Source: Nocardioides szechwanensis (lineage in GTDB: Bacteria; Actinomycetota; Actinomycetes; Propionibacteriales; Nocardioidaceae). From it: a stretch of 64,000 bases of DNA. Both the position numbers and the translations under genes were made by a program. Positions 19,601 to 28,667 of the stretch are shown here, piece by piece (the stretch's first letter is position 1; every line of letters begins with the position of its first letter). A model generated the notes under the pieces. It did not search any database. It worked only from the letters and a program-made list of their open reading frames with translations, and was not told the origin of the DNA. The stretch lies in assembly GCF_900103935.1 (NCBI RefSeq), contig NZ_FNIC01000002.1:62001-126000 (forward strand). The letters are read 5' to 3'.

Positions 19601-20412
19601 TCGCGTTCTGGGTGCTCGCCCCCGTGATGGTGCTGGCCGCGCTGGGGATCCTGTTCGTGCGCAAGGCGGTCCACGCCGCGCTGTTGCTGGCCGTGGTGAT
19701 GATCAGCCTCGCGGTGCTCTACGCCGCCCTCGAGGCGCCGTTCCTGTTCGCCGTCCAGATCATCGTCTACACCGGCGCGATCCTGATGCTGTTCCTGTTC
19801 GTGCTGATGCTCGTCGGCGTCGACGCCTCCGACTCGGTCGTCGAGACGATCCGGGGCCAGCGGGTGGCGGCCATCGTGGTCGGCCTGTTGCTCGGGCTGG
19901 TGCTCGTCATCGGGCTCGGCCAGATGACCCTCGGCGCCACGGTCGGGCTGGAGGAGGCCAACGAGGGCGGCAACATCCAGGGTCTCGCCAACATCCTGTT
20001 CTCCCGCTACGTCTTCGCCTTCGAGACCACCAGCGCGCTGCTGATCACGGCCGCGGTCGGGGCCATGGTCCTGGCCCACCGCGAGCGCCTGACCCCCAAG
20101 GCGGGCCAGGCCGAGATGGCCAGGCAGCGCGTCCGCGACTACGCCGAGAAGGGCCGGCACCCCGGCCCGCTGCCCGCACCGGGCGTCTTCGCCCGCCACA
20201 ACGCGGTCGACACCCCGGCCCTGCTGCCCGACGGCACCGCCTCGCAGGCCTCGATCTCCCGCGTGCTCGCAGCCCGCGGCACGGTCCGCTCGGCCCCAGA
20301 CTTGGCCGACGACATCGAGGAGGTCCAGCGCTCGCTGGGCATCGACCCGGCCGCTACGCCCGGAACGTCGGGCAAGTCGGGCGCCACGGCCAACACGGAG
20401 GAGCAGCCGTGA
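19597..20412 (+). CDS. nuoJ: NADH-quinone oxidoreductase subunit J
   Basis: Membrane subunit (271 residues) with five hydrophobic segments in the first ~170 residues, including the family motif [21 protein letters not shown] soluble tail of about 100 residues follows, rich in Ala, Pro, Gly and Arg, and is absent from the shorter proteobacterial NuoJ. Overlaps nuoI and nuoK by 4 bp each. Confidence 0.93.
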   Translation: MIAFWVLAPVMVLAALGILFVRKAVHAALLLAVVMISLAVLYAALEAPFLFAVQIIVYTGAILMLFLFVLMLVGVDASDSVVETIRGQRVAAIVVGLLLGLVLVIGLGQMTLGATVGLEEANEGGNIQGLANILFSRYVFAFETTSALLITAAVGAMVLAHRERLTPKAGQAEMARQRVRDYAEKGRHPGPLPAPGVFARHNAVDTPALLPDGTASQASISRVLAARGTVRSAPDLADDIEEVQRSLGIDPAATPGTSGKSGATANTEEQP

Positions 20413-20702
20413 ATGAATACATCGTCCTGTCGGCGATCCTGTTCACCATCGGCAGCGTCGGTGTACTGACCCGGCGCAACGCCATCGTGGTGTTCATGTG
20501 CGTGGAGCTCATGCTCAACGCCTCCAACCTCGCCCTGGTGACCTTCGCCAAGCAGCACGGCAACCTCGACGGCCAGATCGCGGCCTTCTTCGTGATGGTC
20601 GTCGCCGCCGCAGAGGTCGTCGTCGGGCTGGCGATCATCATGACCATCTTCCGGACTCGTCGCTCGGCCTCGGTCGACGACGCGAGCCTGCTGAAGTTCT
20701 GA
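20409..20702 (+). CDS. nuoK: NADH-quinone oxidoreductase subunit K
   Basis: Small proton-channel subunit (97 residues, MrpC-like) with three membrane helices. [17 protein letters not shown] contains the conserved membrane Glu used in proton transfer. The GTG start overlaps the nuoJ stop. A 16-bp gap separates it from nuoL, one of the few non-overlapping joints in the operon. Confidence 0.94.
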   Translation: MNEYIVLSAILFTIGSVGVLTRRNAIVVFMCVELMLNASNLALVTFAKQHGNLDGQIAAFFVMVVAAAEVVVGLAIIMTIFRTRRSASVDDASLLKF

Positions 20703-20718
20703 GAGGGCCACGTCCCAG

Positions 20719-22650
20719 ATGTATGCACTGACTGAGTCCGCCCACATCCCGGTGGTCGACCCCTCGTCCGCTGACGGGGTCTTCTCCCTGATGTGGCTCG
20801 TGATCGCGCTGCCCCTGGCAGGTGCCGCACTGCTGCTGCTCGGCGGCCGGCTGACCGACCGTTGGGGTCACCTCCTCGGCACGGCCACCTCCGCCGGCTC
20901 GTTCGTGGTGAGCCTGCTGCTGTTCTTCCAGCTGCTCGGCCGGGAGGAGGGCGACCGCCAGATCAGCCAGGAGCTCTACACCTGGATCCACGTTGGCGAC
21001 CTCGACGTCGGCATGGACCTGCTCTACGACCCGCTGTCGGCGCTCTTCCTGCTGCTGATCACGGGCGTGGGCACGCTGATCCACGTCTACTCGATCGGCT
21101 ACATGTCGCACGACCCGCGGCGCCGCCGGTTCTTCGGCTACCTCAACCTGTTCGTGGCCGCGATGCTAATGCTGGTCATGTCCGAGAACTACGTCGGCCT
21201 GTTCCTCGGCTGGGAGGGCGTCGGCCTCGCCTCCTACCTGCTGATCGGCTTCTGGCAGCACAAGCCCACGGCCGCGGCCGCGGCCAAGAAGGCCTTCGTG
21301 ATGAACCGGATCGGCGACACGGGCATGGCCCTGGCGATCTTCCTGTTCTTCGTCACCTTCGGCACCACCAGCTTCTCCGGGATCAGCGAGGTCGCTTCCG
21401 GCGCCTCCGACAACACCCTCAACGCGCTCGGCCTGCTCCTCCTGCTCGGGGCCTGCGGCAAGTCCGCCCAGGTGCCGCTCCAGGCGTGGCTGCTGGACGC
21501 CATGGAGGGCCCGACTCCGGTCTCGGCCCTGATCCACGCGGCCACCATGGTGACCGCAGGGGTCTACCTCATCGTGCGGTCCAACTTCGTCTTCGAGCTC
21601 GCCCCGGCGGCGCAGACCATGGTGGTCATCGTCGCCGCGGTCACGCTCCTGTGGGGTGCGGTCCTCGGTTGCGCCAAGGACGACATCAAGAAGGCCCTGG
21701 CCGGCTCCACGATGAGCCAGATCGGCTACATGATGCTCGCCGCCGGCCTCGGCACGGCGGGCTACGCGTTTGCGATCTTCCACCTGCTCACGCACGGCTT
21801 CTTCAAGGCCAACATGTTCCTCGGCGCCGGCTCGGTCATGCACGGCATGAACGACGACGTCGACATGCGCCGCTACGGCGCCGTACTGCACGCGATGCCG
21901 GTGACGTTCCTGACCTTCTCAATGGGATATCTCGCCATCATCGGCTTCCCGGGCTTCTCCGGGTTCTGGTCGAAGGACAAGATCATCGAGGTCGCGCTCA
22001 CCGAGAACTGGATCGTCGGCCTCGCCGCCCTGCTCGGCGCAGGCATCACGGGCTTCTACATGACCCGGCTGATGCTGATGACGTTCTTCACCAACAAGCG
22101 CTGGAAGGAGGACGTGCACCCGCACGAGTCGCCCTCGGTGATGACCGTGCCGCTGATCGTCCTGGCCGCGCTGTCCGTGCTGGCCGGCGTCCTCCTTCTC
22201 GGCGACTGGATCGTCGACTGGCTCGCGCCGGTGGTGGGTCACGCCGAGCACCACGAGCCGCCGCTGCCCGCGCTCGTCATCACCGGCATCGTCGTGCTCG
22301 TCGTCGCGACGGGTGTCGCCGCGGCCTGGTTCCTGGTCGGCAAGCGCGAGATCGCGCTGACGCCGCCCCAGGACGTCTCGTTCGCCACCCGCGCCGCGCG
22401 TGCCGACCTCTACGGCGACGCGATCAACGAGGGGCTCGTGGTCACCCCCGGGCGCCACCTGGTGAGCGGACTGCTCACCTTCGACCGCTCCGGTGCCGAC
22501 GGGTTCTTCACCGGTGGCGCCTCCGCGGTCGCCGCCATCGGCGGTCAGCTACGGAAGGTCCAGAACGGTTACGTGCGCTCCTATGCCCTCTCAGTCCTCG
22601 CCGGTGTCCTTCTGGTCGTCGTCGCCCTCTTGGTGGTGAACCTCGCATGA
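20719..22650 (+). CDS. nuoL: NADH-quinone oxidoreductase subunit L
   Basis: Antiporter-like proton-pumping subunit (643 residues, about 16 hydrophobic segments). Motifs include [31 protein letters not shown] and the Lys/His-containing helices of the Mrp-antiporter fold. The C-terminal lateral-helix region is present. ATG 20719 is 16 bp after nuoK. The stop overlaps nuoM (ATGA). Confidence 0.94.
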   Translation: MYALTESAHIPVVDPSSADGVFSLMWLVIALPLAGAALLLLGGRLTDRWGHLLGTATSAGSFVVSLLLFFQLLGREEGDRQISQELYTWIHVGDLDVGMDLLYDPLSALFLLLITGVGTLIHVYSIGYMSHDPRRRRFFGYLNLFVAAMLMLVMSENYVGLFLGWEGVGLASYLLIGFWQHKPTAAAAAKKAFVMNRIGDTGMALAIFLFFVTFGTTSFSGISEVASGASDNTLNALGLLLLLGACGKSAQVPLQAWLLDAMEGPTPVSALIHAATMVTAGVYLIVRSNFVFELAPAAQTMVVIVAAVTLLWGAVLGCAKDDIKKALAGSTMSQIGYMMLAAGLGTAGYAFAIFHLLTHGFFKANMFLGAGSVMHGMNDDVDMRRYGAVLHAMPVTFLTFSMGYLAIIGFPGFSGFWSKDKIIEVALTENWIVGLAALLGAGITGFYMTRLMLMTFFTNKRWKEDVHPHESPSVMTVPLIVLAALSVLAGVLLLGDWIVDWLAPVVGHAEHHEPPLPALVITGIVVLVVATGVAAAWFLVGKREIALTPPQDVSFATRAARADLYGDAINEGLVVTPGRHLVSGLLTFDRSGADGFFTGGASAVAAIGGQLRKVQNGYVRSYALSVLAGVLLVVVALLVVNLA

Positions 22651-24188
22651 GTGACTTCCCCTGGCTGACTCTCCTGATCGCGGCTCCACTGATCGGCGCC
22701 CTGGTCGTGGCCTTCGCCCCCAGCGGCGTCACCAAGGTGACCGCGGTCGGCTTCTCCCTGCTCACCCTCGCCCTGGGCGTGGCCGTCGCCGTGCAGTACG
22801 ACGTCGACGGCGGCATGCAGCTCGAGGAGCAGCACACCTGGATCGAGGCCTTCGGCGTCAACTACGCCCTGGGTGTCGACGGGCTGGGCCTGCTGATGGT
22901 CCTGCTGACCGCCGTCCTGGTCCCGATCGTCCTGGCCGCCGGCTGGTTCGACGGCGACGACGGCAACACCAAGGCGTTCTTCGCGTGGGCCCTGGCCCTC
23001 GAGGGGCTCTCGCTCGCGGTGTTCATGGCGACCGACGTGTTCCTCTTCTACGTCGTCTTCGAGGCGACGCTGATCCCGGCCTACTTCCTCATCGGCGGCT
23101 TCGGCCGCGACGGTCGCGGTGCCGCCGCGGTGAAGTTCCTGATGTTCCAGCTCGCCGGCGGCCTGGTGCTGCTCGCGTCGGTGGTCGGCCTCTACGTCGT
23201 CTCCGCCCAGCAGGGCGAGCCGTCCTACCTGCTCTCCGACCTGGCCGGGCTCGACATCTCCACCGACGCCGGGCGCTGGCTCTTCGCCGGCTTCTTCATC
23301 GCCTTCGCGGTGAAGGCGCCGCTGTTCCCGCTGCACACCTGGCTGGCCGACACGACCGAGAAGGCGACCCCCGGCACCAGCGTGCTGCTGGTGTGCGTGC
23401 TCGACAAGATCGGCACGTTCGGCATGCTGCGCTTCTGCCTGGGCCTGTTCCCCGAGGCGTCGCAGTGGGCGACGCCGCTGGTCATGGTGCTGGCGCTCAT
23501 CTCGATCGTCTACGGCGCGCTCGTCGCGATCGGCCAGGACGACGTCCTGCGCCTGATCGGTCTCACCTCGCTGAGCCACTTCGGCTTCATCACGATCGGC
23601 GTCTTCGCCCTCAGCAGCCAGGGCGGCTCCGGCGCGATCCTCTACATGGTCAACCACGGCATCGGCACCGCAGCGCTGTTCCTGCTCGCCGGCTACCTGA
23701 TCCGCCGCAGCGGCACCAGCCTGATCAGCCAGATGGGCGGGCTCGAGAAGGTCACCCCGGTCCTGGCCGGGCTGTTCCTCGTCGCCGGTCTCGCCACCCT
23801 CGGCCTGCCCGGCCTGAGCCCCTTCATCTCCGAGTTCCTGGTGCTCATGTCGGCCTTCGACTACGCCTGGTACGTCGGCGCGGTGGCGGTGAGCGGCATC
23901 GTGCTCGCCGCGATCTACGTGCTCTGGATGTACCAACGGGTGATGAGCGGGCCCACCCCGCCAGGGGTCGAGTCCACCCCGGACCTCGACCGGCGTGAGA
24001 TCGGGGCGATCGCCCCGCTGATGCTGGCCCTGGTGCTGTTCGGCTTCTACCCGCAGCCACTGCTCGACGTCGCCAACCCGACCATCGACTCCCTCATGGA
24101 GTACGCCGGGGTCGCCGACGACGAGGTCGACGTACCCGCCGGGTCCGACCCTGAGCATGCCGACACCGAGGAAGGGGGCGACCACTGA
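22647..24188 (+). CDS. nuoM: NADH-quinone oxidoreductase subunit M
   Basis: Antiporter-like proton-pumping subunit (513 residues, ~14 hydrophobic segments). Key features are [20 protein letters not shown], with the conserved membrane Glu, and [20 protein letters not shown]. The C-terminal ~25 residues form an acidic tail. ATG 22647 overlaps the nuoL stop, and the final TGA overlaps the nuoN ATG by 1 bp. Confidence 0.94.
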   Translation: MSDFPWLTLLIAAPLIGALVVAFAPSGVTKVTAVGFSLLTLALGVAVAVQYDVDGGMQLEEQHTWIEAFGVNYALGVDGLGLLMVLLTAVLVPIVLAAGWFDGDDGNTKAFFAWALALEGLSLAVFMATDVFLFYVVFEATLIPAYFLIGGFGRDGRGAAAVKFLMFQLAGGLVLLASVVGLYVVSAQQGEPSYLLSDLAGLDISTDAGRWLFAGFFIAFAVKAPLFPLHTWLADTTEKATPGTSVLLVCVLDKIGTFGMLRFCLGLFPEASQWATPLVMVLALISIVYGALVAIGQDDVLRLIGLTSLSHFGFITIGVFALSSQGGSGAILYMVNHGIGTAALFLLAGYLIRRSGTSLISQMGGLEKVTPVLAGLFLVAGLATLGLPGLSPFISEFLVLMSAFDYAWYVGAVAVSGIVLAAIYVLWMYQRVMSGPTPPGVESTPDLDRREIGAIAPLMLALVLFGFYPQPLLDVANPTIDSLMEYAGVADDEVDVPAGSDPEHADTEEGGDH

Positions 24189-25777
24189 TGGAGTTCGTCA
24201 AGCCCACCATCGAGTACGCCGAGCTGTGGCCGATCCTGGTCGTCTTCGGCGCCGCCTGCCTCGGCGTGGTCGTGGAGGCGTTCCTGCCCCGCGAGCGTCG
24301 CCACCTGACCCAGGTGATCCTGGCCGGAGCGGGCCTCGTGGCCGCGCTGGTCGGCACCGTGATCGTCGGCACCGGTCTCACCTCCCTCGGCGACGGTGCC
24401 GCCCGCGGCCTGATCGGGGGCGAAGGCACGCTGGTCATCGACGGCCCGACCGTCTACCTCTGGGGCCTCGTGCTGGTCTTCGCGATCGGCGGCGTGGCGC
24501 TCTTCGCCGAGCGACGCCTCGAGGGCGGGGTCTCCGCGTTCAGCGGCCAGGCGGCCGCGCTGCCCGGCACCGAGGCCGAGCGCCAGGCGTCGGCCCGCGG
24601 TCTCGACCACACCGAGGTGTACCCGCTGCTGATGTTCGCGGTCGGCGGCATGATGCTGTTCCCCGCCTCCAACGACCTGCTGACGATGTTCGTCGCGCTC
24701 GAGGTCCTCTCGCTGCCGCTCTACCTGCTGTGCGGGCTCGCCCGCCGGCGCCGGCTGCTGAGCCAGGAGGCGGCGCTCAAGTACTTCCTGCTCGGTGCGT
24801 TCTCCTCGGCCTTCTTCCTCTACGGCGTCGCGCTGGTCTACGGCTTCGCGGGCTCGATGCAGTTCGCGGAGATCAACGAGGCCGTGCGCAACGACGTCGA
24901 CAACGAGGCGATGCTCCTCATCGGCATGGGCATGATCGCGGTCGGCCTGCTGTTCAAGGTCGGCGCGGCGCCCTTCCAGTCCTGGACGCCCGACGTCTAC
25001 CAGGGTGCGCCCACCGCCGTGACGGCGTTCATGGCCGCCTGCACCAAGGTCGCCGCCTTCGGCGCGATGCTGCGGCTTTTCTACGTGGCCTTCGGCTCCG
25101 ACCGCTGGAGCTGGCAGCCGATGATGTGGGTGGTCGCCATCCTGACCATGCTGGTCGGGGCCGTGCTGGCCATCGTCCAGACCGACGTCAAGCGGATGCT
25201 CGCCTACTCCTCGGTCTCCCACACCGGCTTCGTGCTGACCGGCGTCCTCGGCGTGCAGGCCTCCAGCGAGCTCGCTGAGGGTCAGGTCTCCTCGCTCGTG
25301 GCGGTGCTCTTCTACCTGACGACCTACGGGTTCTCGGTGGTCGGTGCGTTCGCGGTCGTCACCCTGGTGCGCGACTCGGCCGGTGAGGCCACGGCCTTCC
25401 CGCGGTGGGCCGGACTCGGTCGCCGCTCGCCGCTGGTGGCGGGAGCGTTCGCGTTCTTCCTGCTGTCCATGGCCGGCATCCCGCTGACCTCGGGCTTCGT
25501 CGGCAAGTGGGCGGTCTTCACGGTCGCCATGTCGGCCGGTGCCTGGCCGGTGGTGCTGGTGGCCATCGTCGCGAGCATCGCGGCGGTCTACTTCTACATC
25601 CGCCACATCCGGCTGATGTTCTTCACCGAGCCCGAGGGCGACGTCGCCGCGGTCACCCGGTCGTCGCCGCTGACCTCCGTCACGATCGGCGTGTGCGTCC
25701 TCGCGACGTTCGTGCTCGGCATCGTGCCGGGGCCCGTGCTCGACCTGGCGACCAATGCGGGAGACTTCATCAGGTGA
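24188..25777 (+). CDS. nuoN: NADH-quinone oxidoreductase subunit N
   Basis: Third antiporter-like proton-pumping subunit (529 residues). It carries MFVALEVLSLPLYLLCGLAR, APFQSWTPDVYQGAPTAVTA and YSSVSHTGFVLTG. Last nuo gene. Its stop overlaps the GTG start of the polyprenyl synthase by 4 bp, which indicates one transcript for complex I and the quinone tail enzyme. Confidence 0.94.
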   Translation: MEFVKPTIEYAELWPILVVFGAACLGVVVEAFLPRERRHLTQVILAGAGLVAALVGTVIVGTGLTSLGDGAARGLIGGEGTLVIDGPTVYLWGLVLVFAIGGVALFAERRLEGGVSAFSGQAAALPGTEAERQASARGLDHTEVYPLLMFAVGGMMLFPASNDLLTMFVALEVLSLPLYLLCGLARRRRLLSQEAALKYFLLGAFSSAFFLYGVALVYGFAGSMQFAEINEAVRNDVDNEAMLLIGMGMIAVGLLFKVGAAPFQSWTPDVYQGAPTAVTAFMAACTKVAAFGAMLRLFYVAFGSDRWSWQPMMWVVAILTMLVGAVLAIVQTDVKRMLAYSSVSHTGFVLTGVLGVQASSELAEGQVSSLVAVLFYLTTYGFSVVGAFAVVTLVRDSAGEATAFPRWAGLGRRSPLVAGAFAFFLLSMAGIPLTSGFVGKWAVFTVAMSAGAWPVVLVAIVASIAAVYFYIRHIRLMFFTEPEGDVAAVTRSSPLTSVTIGVCVLATFVLGIVPGPVLDLATNAGDFIR

Positions 25778-26802
25778 GCTCGATCCCGCCTCCCTCGATC
25801 CCAGCCAGCGTGGCTGATCTCGCGCTGCCGATCACCGACGAGGGGCTGGCCCGACGCCTGCGCGAGCGCATGGCGCTCGTCGAGGAAGCGCTGTTCGAGC
25901 ACGCGCAGAGCCGGGCTCCCTACGTCACTGAGGCCGCGCGCCACCTGCTCGCCGCCGGCGGCAAGCGGTTCCGGCCTCTCCTGGTGCTGCTGGCCGCGGA
26001 GGCCGGCGACCGGGCGGGGTCCGACGAGGTCATCACCGCGGCCTGCGTCGTCGAGATCACCCACGTGGGCTCGCTCTACCACGACGACGTGATGGACGAG
26101 GCCTCGCTGCGCCGCGGTGCCGACTCCGCCAACTCGCGCTTCGACAACCACGTCGCGATCCTGACCGGCGACTTCCTGTTCGCGAAGTCGTCGGAGCTGA
26201 CGGCCCGTCTCGGGGCCGACGCTGTCCGCATCCAGGCCGAGACGTTCACCCGCCTGGTCGAGGGCCAGATCCTCGAGACGGTCAAGCCCGGCGCCGACGC
26301 CGACCCGCTCCACCACTACCTCGACGTCGTGGCCGGCAAGACCGGCTCGCTGATCGCCACTTCGGCCCGCTACGGCGCCCGCTTCGGCGGCGCCGGCACC
26401 GAGATCGAGGAGGCGCTGACGGCGTACGGCGAGATCGTCGGCTCGGCCTTCCAGCTCTCCGACGACATACTCGACGTGGCCTCCGAGGCCGACGAGTCCG
26501 GCAAGACTCCCGGGACTGACCTGCGCGAAGGGGTCCCGACCCTGCCGGTGCTCCTGGCGCGGACGTCGACCGACCCCGCCGACGCCCGGCTGCTCGAGCT
26601 GCTCGACAGCGACCTCACCGACGACGCCCGGCACGCCGAGGCGCTCGACCTCCTGCGCAAGCATCCGGCGATGGACGAGGCGCGCGCCTACGTCGTGGCC
26701 CAGGCCCAGGAGGCCAAGGCCCTGCTCGACGTGCTGCCGTCCGGCCCCGTACGCAGCGCCCTCGAGGCCTTCGCCGACGTCGTGGCGGTCCGCTCGACCT
26801 GA
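25774..26802 (+). CDS. polyprenyl diphosphate synthase, probably for the menaquinone side chain
   Basis: Trans-isoprenyl diphosphate synthase (342 residues). First Asp-rich motif DDVMD, second DDILD, and GGKRFRPLLVLL in the IPP-binding region. It elongates farnesyl or geranylgeranyl diphosphate with isopentenyl diphosphate. Product length (hepta-, octa- or nonaprenyl) cannot be read with certainty. A menaquinone role is inferred from the 4-bp overlap with nuoN and the nearby men genes. GTG 25774 is the only start giving this coupling. GrcC/HepT-like in mycobacterial terms. Confidence 0.85.
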   Translation: MSSIPPPSIPASVADLALPITDEGLARRLRERMALVEEALFEHAQSRAPYVTEAARHLLAAGGKRFRPLLVLLAAEAGDRAGSDEVITAACVVEITHVGSLYHDDVMDEASLRRGADSANSRFDNHVAILTGDFLFAKSSELTARLGADAVRIQAETFTRLVEGQILETVKPGADADPLHHYLDVVAGKTGSLIATSARYGARFGGAGTEIEEALTAYGEIVGSAFQLSDDILDVASEADESGKTPGTDLREGVPTLPVLLARTSTDPADARLLELLDSDLTDDARHAEALDLLRKHPAMDEARAYVVAQAQEAKALLDVLPSGPVRSALEAFADVVAVRST

Positions 26803-26806
26803 CCGG

Positions 26807-27718
26807 TCAATGCGCCGGCGCGCACTCGACGGTGAGCGCCAGCTGGCGGCGTCGGTGCCGCAGCGCGTCGGTGGTGAAGACCACCAGGGCGACCCAGACG
26901 AGCGCGAAACCGCCCCAGCGCCCGGCGGGCATGTCCTCGCCGAGCCAGAAGACGCCGAGCGCGAACTGCAGGATCGGCGCGAGGTACTGCAGCAGACCGA
27001 GCGTCACCAGCGGCACCCTGATCGCGGCCGCCCCGAAGCAGAGGAGGGGGATCGCCGTGACGATGCCGGTCGTGGTCAGCAGCAGCGCGTGGCCGACACC
27101 GTGCGCGCCGAAGTCGGCATCGCCGGTGGTGGCCAGCCAGCCGACGTACACGAAGGCGACCGGGGCGATCAGCATGGTCTCGAACGTGAGCCCCTCGACG
27201 GCCGGGACGTCGGCGGTCTTCTTGGCCAGGCCGTAGATGCCGAAGGACAGGGCGAGGACCAGCGCCACCCAGGGCGGGCGGCCGTAGTCCCAGGTGAGCA
27301 CGAGGACCGCGACCAGGCCGATCCCCATGGCCACCCACTGCGCGCGGCGCAGCCGCTCCCCGAGGATGAAGACCCCCATCAGCACGGTGACCAGGGGGTT
27401 GATGAAGTAGCCGAGCGAGGTCTCCACGACGCGGTCGTTGTTGACGCCCCAGATGTAGGTCGCCCAGTTGATCGTGACGCTCAGCGCCGAGACCACCAGC
27501 AGCGCCAGCACCCGCCGGTCGCGGGCCAGGGCACGCACCCGGCCGGACCGGCGCAGGACCACGACGACCAGCCCCATCGTGAGCATCGACCAGAGGATCC
27601 GGTGCGCCAGGATCTCGAGGGCGCCGGCGGGCTCGAGCAGTGGCCAGTAGAGCGGGAAGGCGCCCCAGAGGAGGTAGGCGGCGACCCCGAGAAGCAGCCC
27701 CTTCCTCGTCTCCAGCAC
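26807..27718 (-). CDS. rarD: RarD-type EamA/DMT-family transporter
   Basis: Drug/metabolite-transporter-superfamily membrane protein (303 residues, about ten helices, two EamA repeats). The N-terminus KGLLLGVAAYLLWGAFPLYW is the RarD signature, and SLGYFINPLVTVLMGVFILGE closes the first repeat. Substrate unknown, since E. coli RarD is defined only by a chloramphenicol phenotype. Convergent with the nuo operon (4 bp between stops). The GTG start is 6 nt after a -10 TATGCT that overlaps the promoter of the divergent secreted-protein gene. Confidence 0.82.
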   Translation of the reverse strand: MLETRKGLLLGVAAYLLWGAFPLYWPLLEPAGALEILAHRILWSMLTMGLVVVVLRRSGRVRALARDRRVLALLVVSALSVTINWATYIWGVNNDRVVETSLGYFINPLVTVLMGVFILGERLRRAQWVAMGIGLVAVLVLTWDYGRPPWVALVLALSFGIYGLAKKTADVPAVEGLTFETMLIAPVAFVYVGWLATTGDADFGAHGVGHALLLTTTGIVTAIPLLCFGAAAIRVPLVTLGLLQYLAPILQFALGVFWLGEDMPAGRWGGFALVWVALVVFTTDALRHRRRQLALTVECAPAH

Positions 27719-27724
27719 CTGCCG

Positions 27725-27734
27725 AGCATAGGGT
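27725..27734. promoter_or_regulatory. overlapping bidirectional -10 elements (rarD and secreted protein)
   Basis: Minus-strand TATGCT (27730-27725) is 6 nt from the rarD GTG, and plus-strand TAGGGT (27729-27734) is 7 nt from ATG 27742. The two hexamers share the central TA base pairs, so both leaderless genes start from one antiparallel site about 23 bp apart. Confidence 0.5.
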
Positions 27735-27741
27735 GACGGCC

Positions 27742-28143
27742 ATGTGGATGAGGCACCTGGTCGGAGCCACCGTGGTGGCCCTGCTGCTCGGGTTGGCGGC
27801 CCCGGCAGGTACGGCGTCAGCGGCGGCCGAGGACAACCGGCTCCGCGACTGGGCCAAGCGGGCCGACGGCAGCCACTACCTCGTCGGCCGGGTCTCGCCC
27901 GACGGTGCCGAGCGGTGGGTCTACTACCAGCGCAAGCTCTGCGCGACCTGCCGCTGGAAGTCCTACGCCAAGCAGCTCACCGACGGATCCGGGCGCTTTC
28001 AGGTCCGGATCGCCTTCCCTCGCAAGGCGAAACCCGTCTGGCGCTACCGCGGCTACGTGCCGGCCACGGCCGAGCATCCACGCGACGAGGGCCGCGTGTG
28101 GCTGGCCTGTGCCCGGGTGGTGTGCCAATTCTCGAGTGTTTAG
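27742..28143 (+). CDS. small secreted protein with KxCxxCxWK motif
   Basis: Unrecognised exported protein of 133 residues. Signal peptide ending near TASAAAED, then a ~105-residue basic domain with KLCATCRWKSY, GSGRFQVRIAF and YRGYVPATAEH. These blocks align with the next gene, so the two are tandem paralogues. The pattern (basic strand, Trp, GxF, YRxxVPA) resembles small Ig-like secreted domains of actinobacteria, which is inference. Start supported by TAGGGT 7 nt upstream, and the next in-frame Met (27748) is possible. Confidence 0.72.
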   Translation: MWMRHLVGATVVALLLGLAAPAGTASAAAEDNRLRDWAKRADGSHYLVGRVSPDGAERWVYYQRKLCATCRWKSYAKQLTDGSGRFQVRIAFPRKAKPVWRYRGYVPATAEHPRDEGRVWLACARVVCQFSSV

Positions 28144-28203
28144 GCGGGGCCTGGCAGGGATAGGTTCTGGGGGCGTCATCCCCAACTTCTAGGAGATCTC
28201 CCC

Positions 28204-28599
28204 ATGCGGTCGTCCCGCCTCATCGCCATTCTGGTCGCGCTGGTCTTCGCGGCGCTGGCCCCCATGTCCTCTGCGCAGGCCACCACCACCGACAGCGTCT
28301 ACGCCAAGGCGCGCGTCGCTCACACGATCAAGCACCTCCAGGCGGCCGAGATTCGTCAGAGCGGCCGCTTCTTCGTCAAGGGCCAGGTCACCACCTACCC
28401 CAACAAGTTCGTTAAGCTCCACAAGAAGAAGTGCGACAAGTGCGCGTGGAAGCCGCTCAAGCAGACCAAGACCAGCGGTGCGGGCAGCTTCCGCATGGAG
28501 TTCGACGGTCCGCGCGGCTCCTGCTACCGCCTCTTCGTGCCGGGCACGGCGAAGTACAAGCCGGCCTACCGTCCGGTCGGCTGCATCATCGCCGGCTGA
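28204..28599 (+). CDS. small secreted protein, paralogue of the preceding gene
   Basis: 131-residue exported protein. The signal peptide ends near SSAQA. The mature part carries KKKCDKCAWKPLKQTKTSG, GSFRMEF and YRLFVPGTAKY, matching the same blocks in the upstream gene, plus a further Cys pair near the C-terminus. Very Lys-rich for this genome. Ribosome site AGGAGA precedes ATG 28204. 60 bp from its paralogue and followed by a strong terminator. Function unknown. The CxxC may bind metal or form a disulfide. Confidence 0.75.
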   Translation: MRSSRLIAILVALVFAALAPMSSAQATTTDSVYAKARVAHTIKHLQAAEIRQSGRFFVKGQVTTYPNKFVKLHKKKCDKCAWKPLKQTKTSGAGSFRMEFDGPRGSCYRLFVPGTAKYKPAYRPVGCIIAG

Positions 28600-28624
28600 C
28601 CCAGCCCCAGCACTGATCCACGAA

Positions 28625-28648
28625 GGGCCCCGCCGAACGGCGGGGCCC
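28625..28648. terminator. strong hairpin terminator between convergent genes
   Basis: Perfect 11-bp arms GGGCCCCGCCG and CGGCGGGGCCC are separated by AA and followed by TTTCGT. It lies between the secreted-protein gene and korB, which converge, and could serve both strands. Confidence 0.85.
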
Positions 28649-28667
28649 TTTCGTGTGTGCTGTCGTC

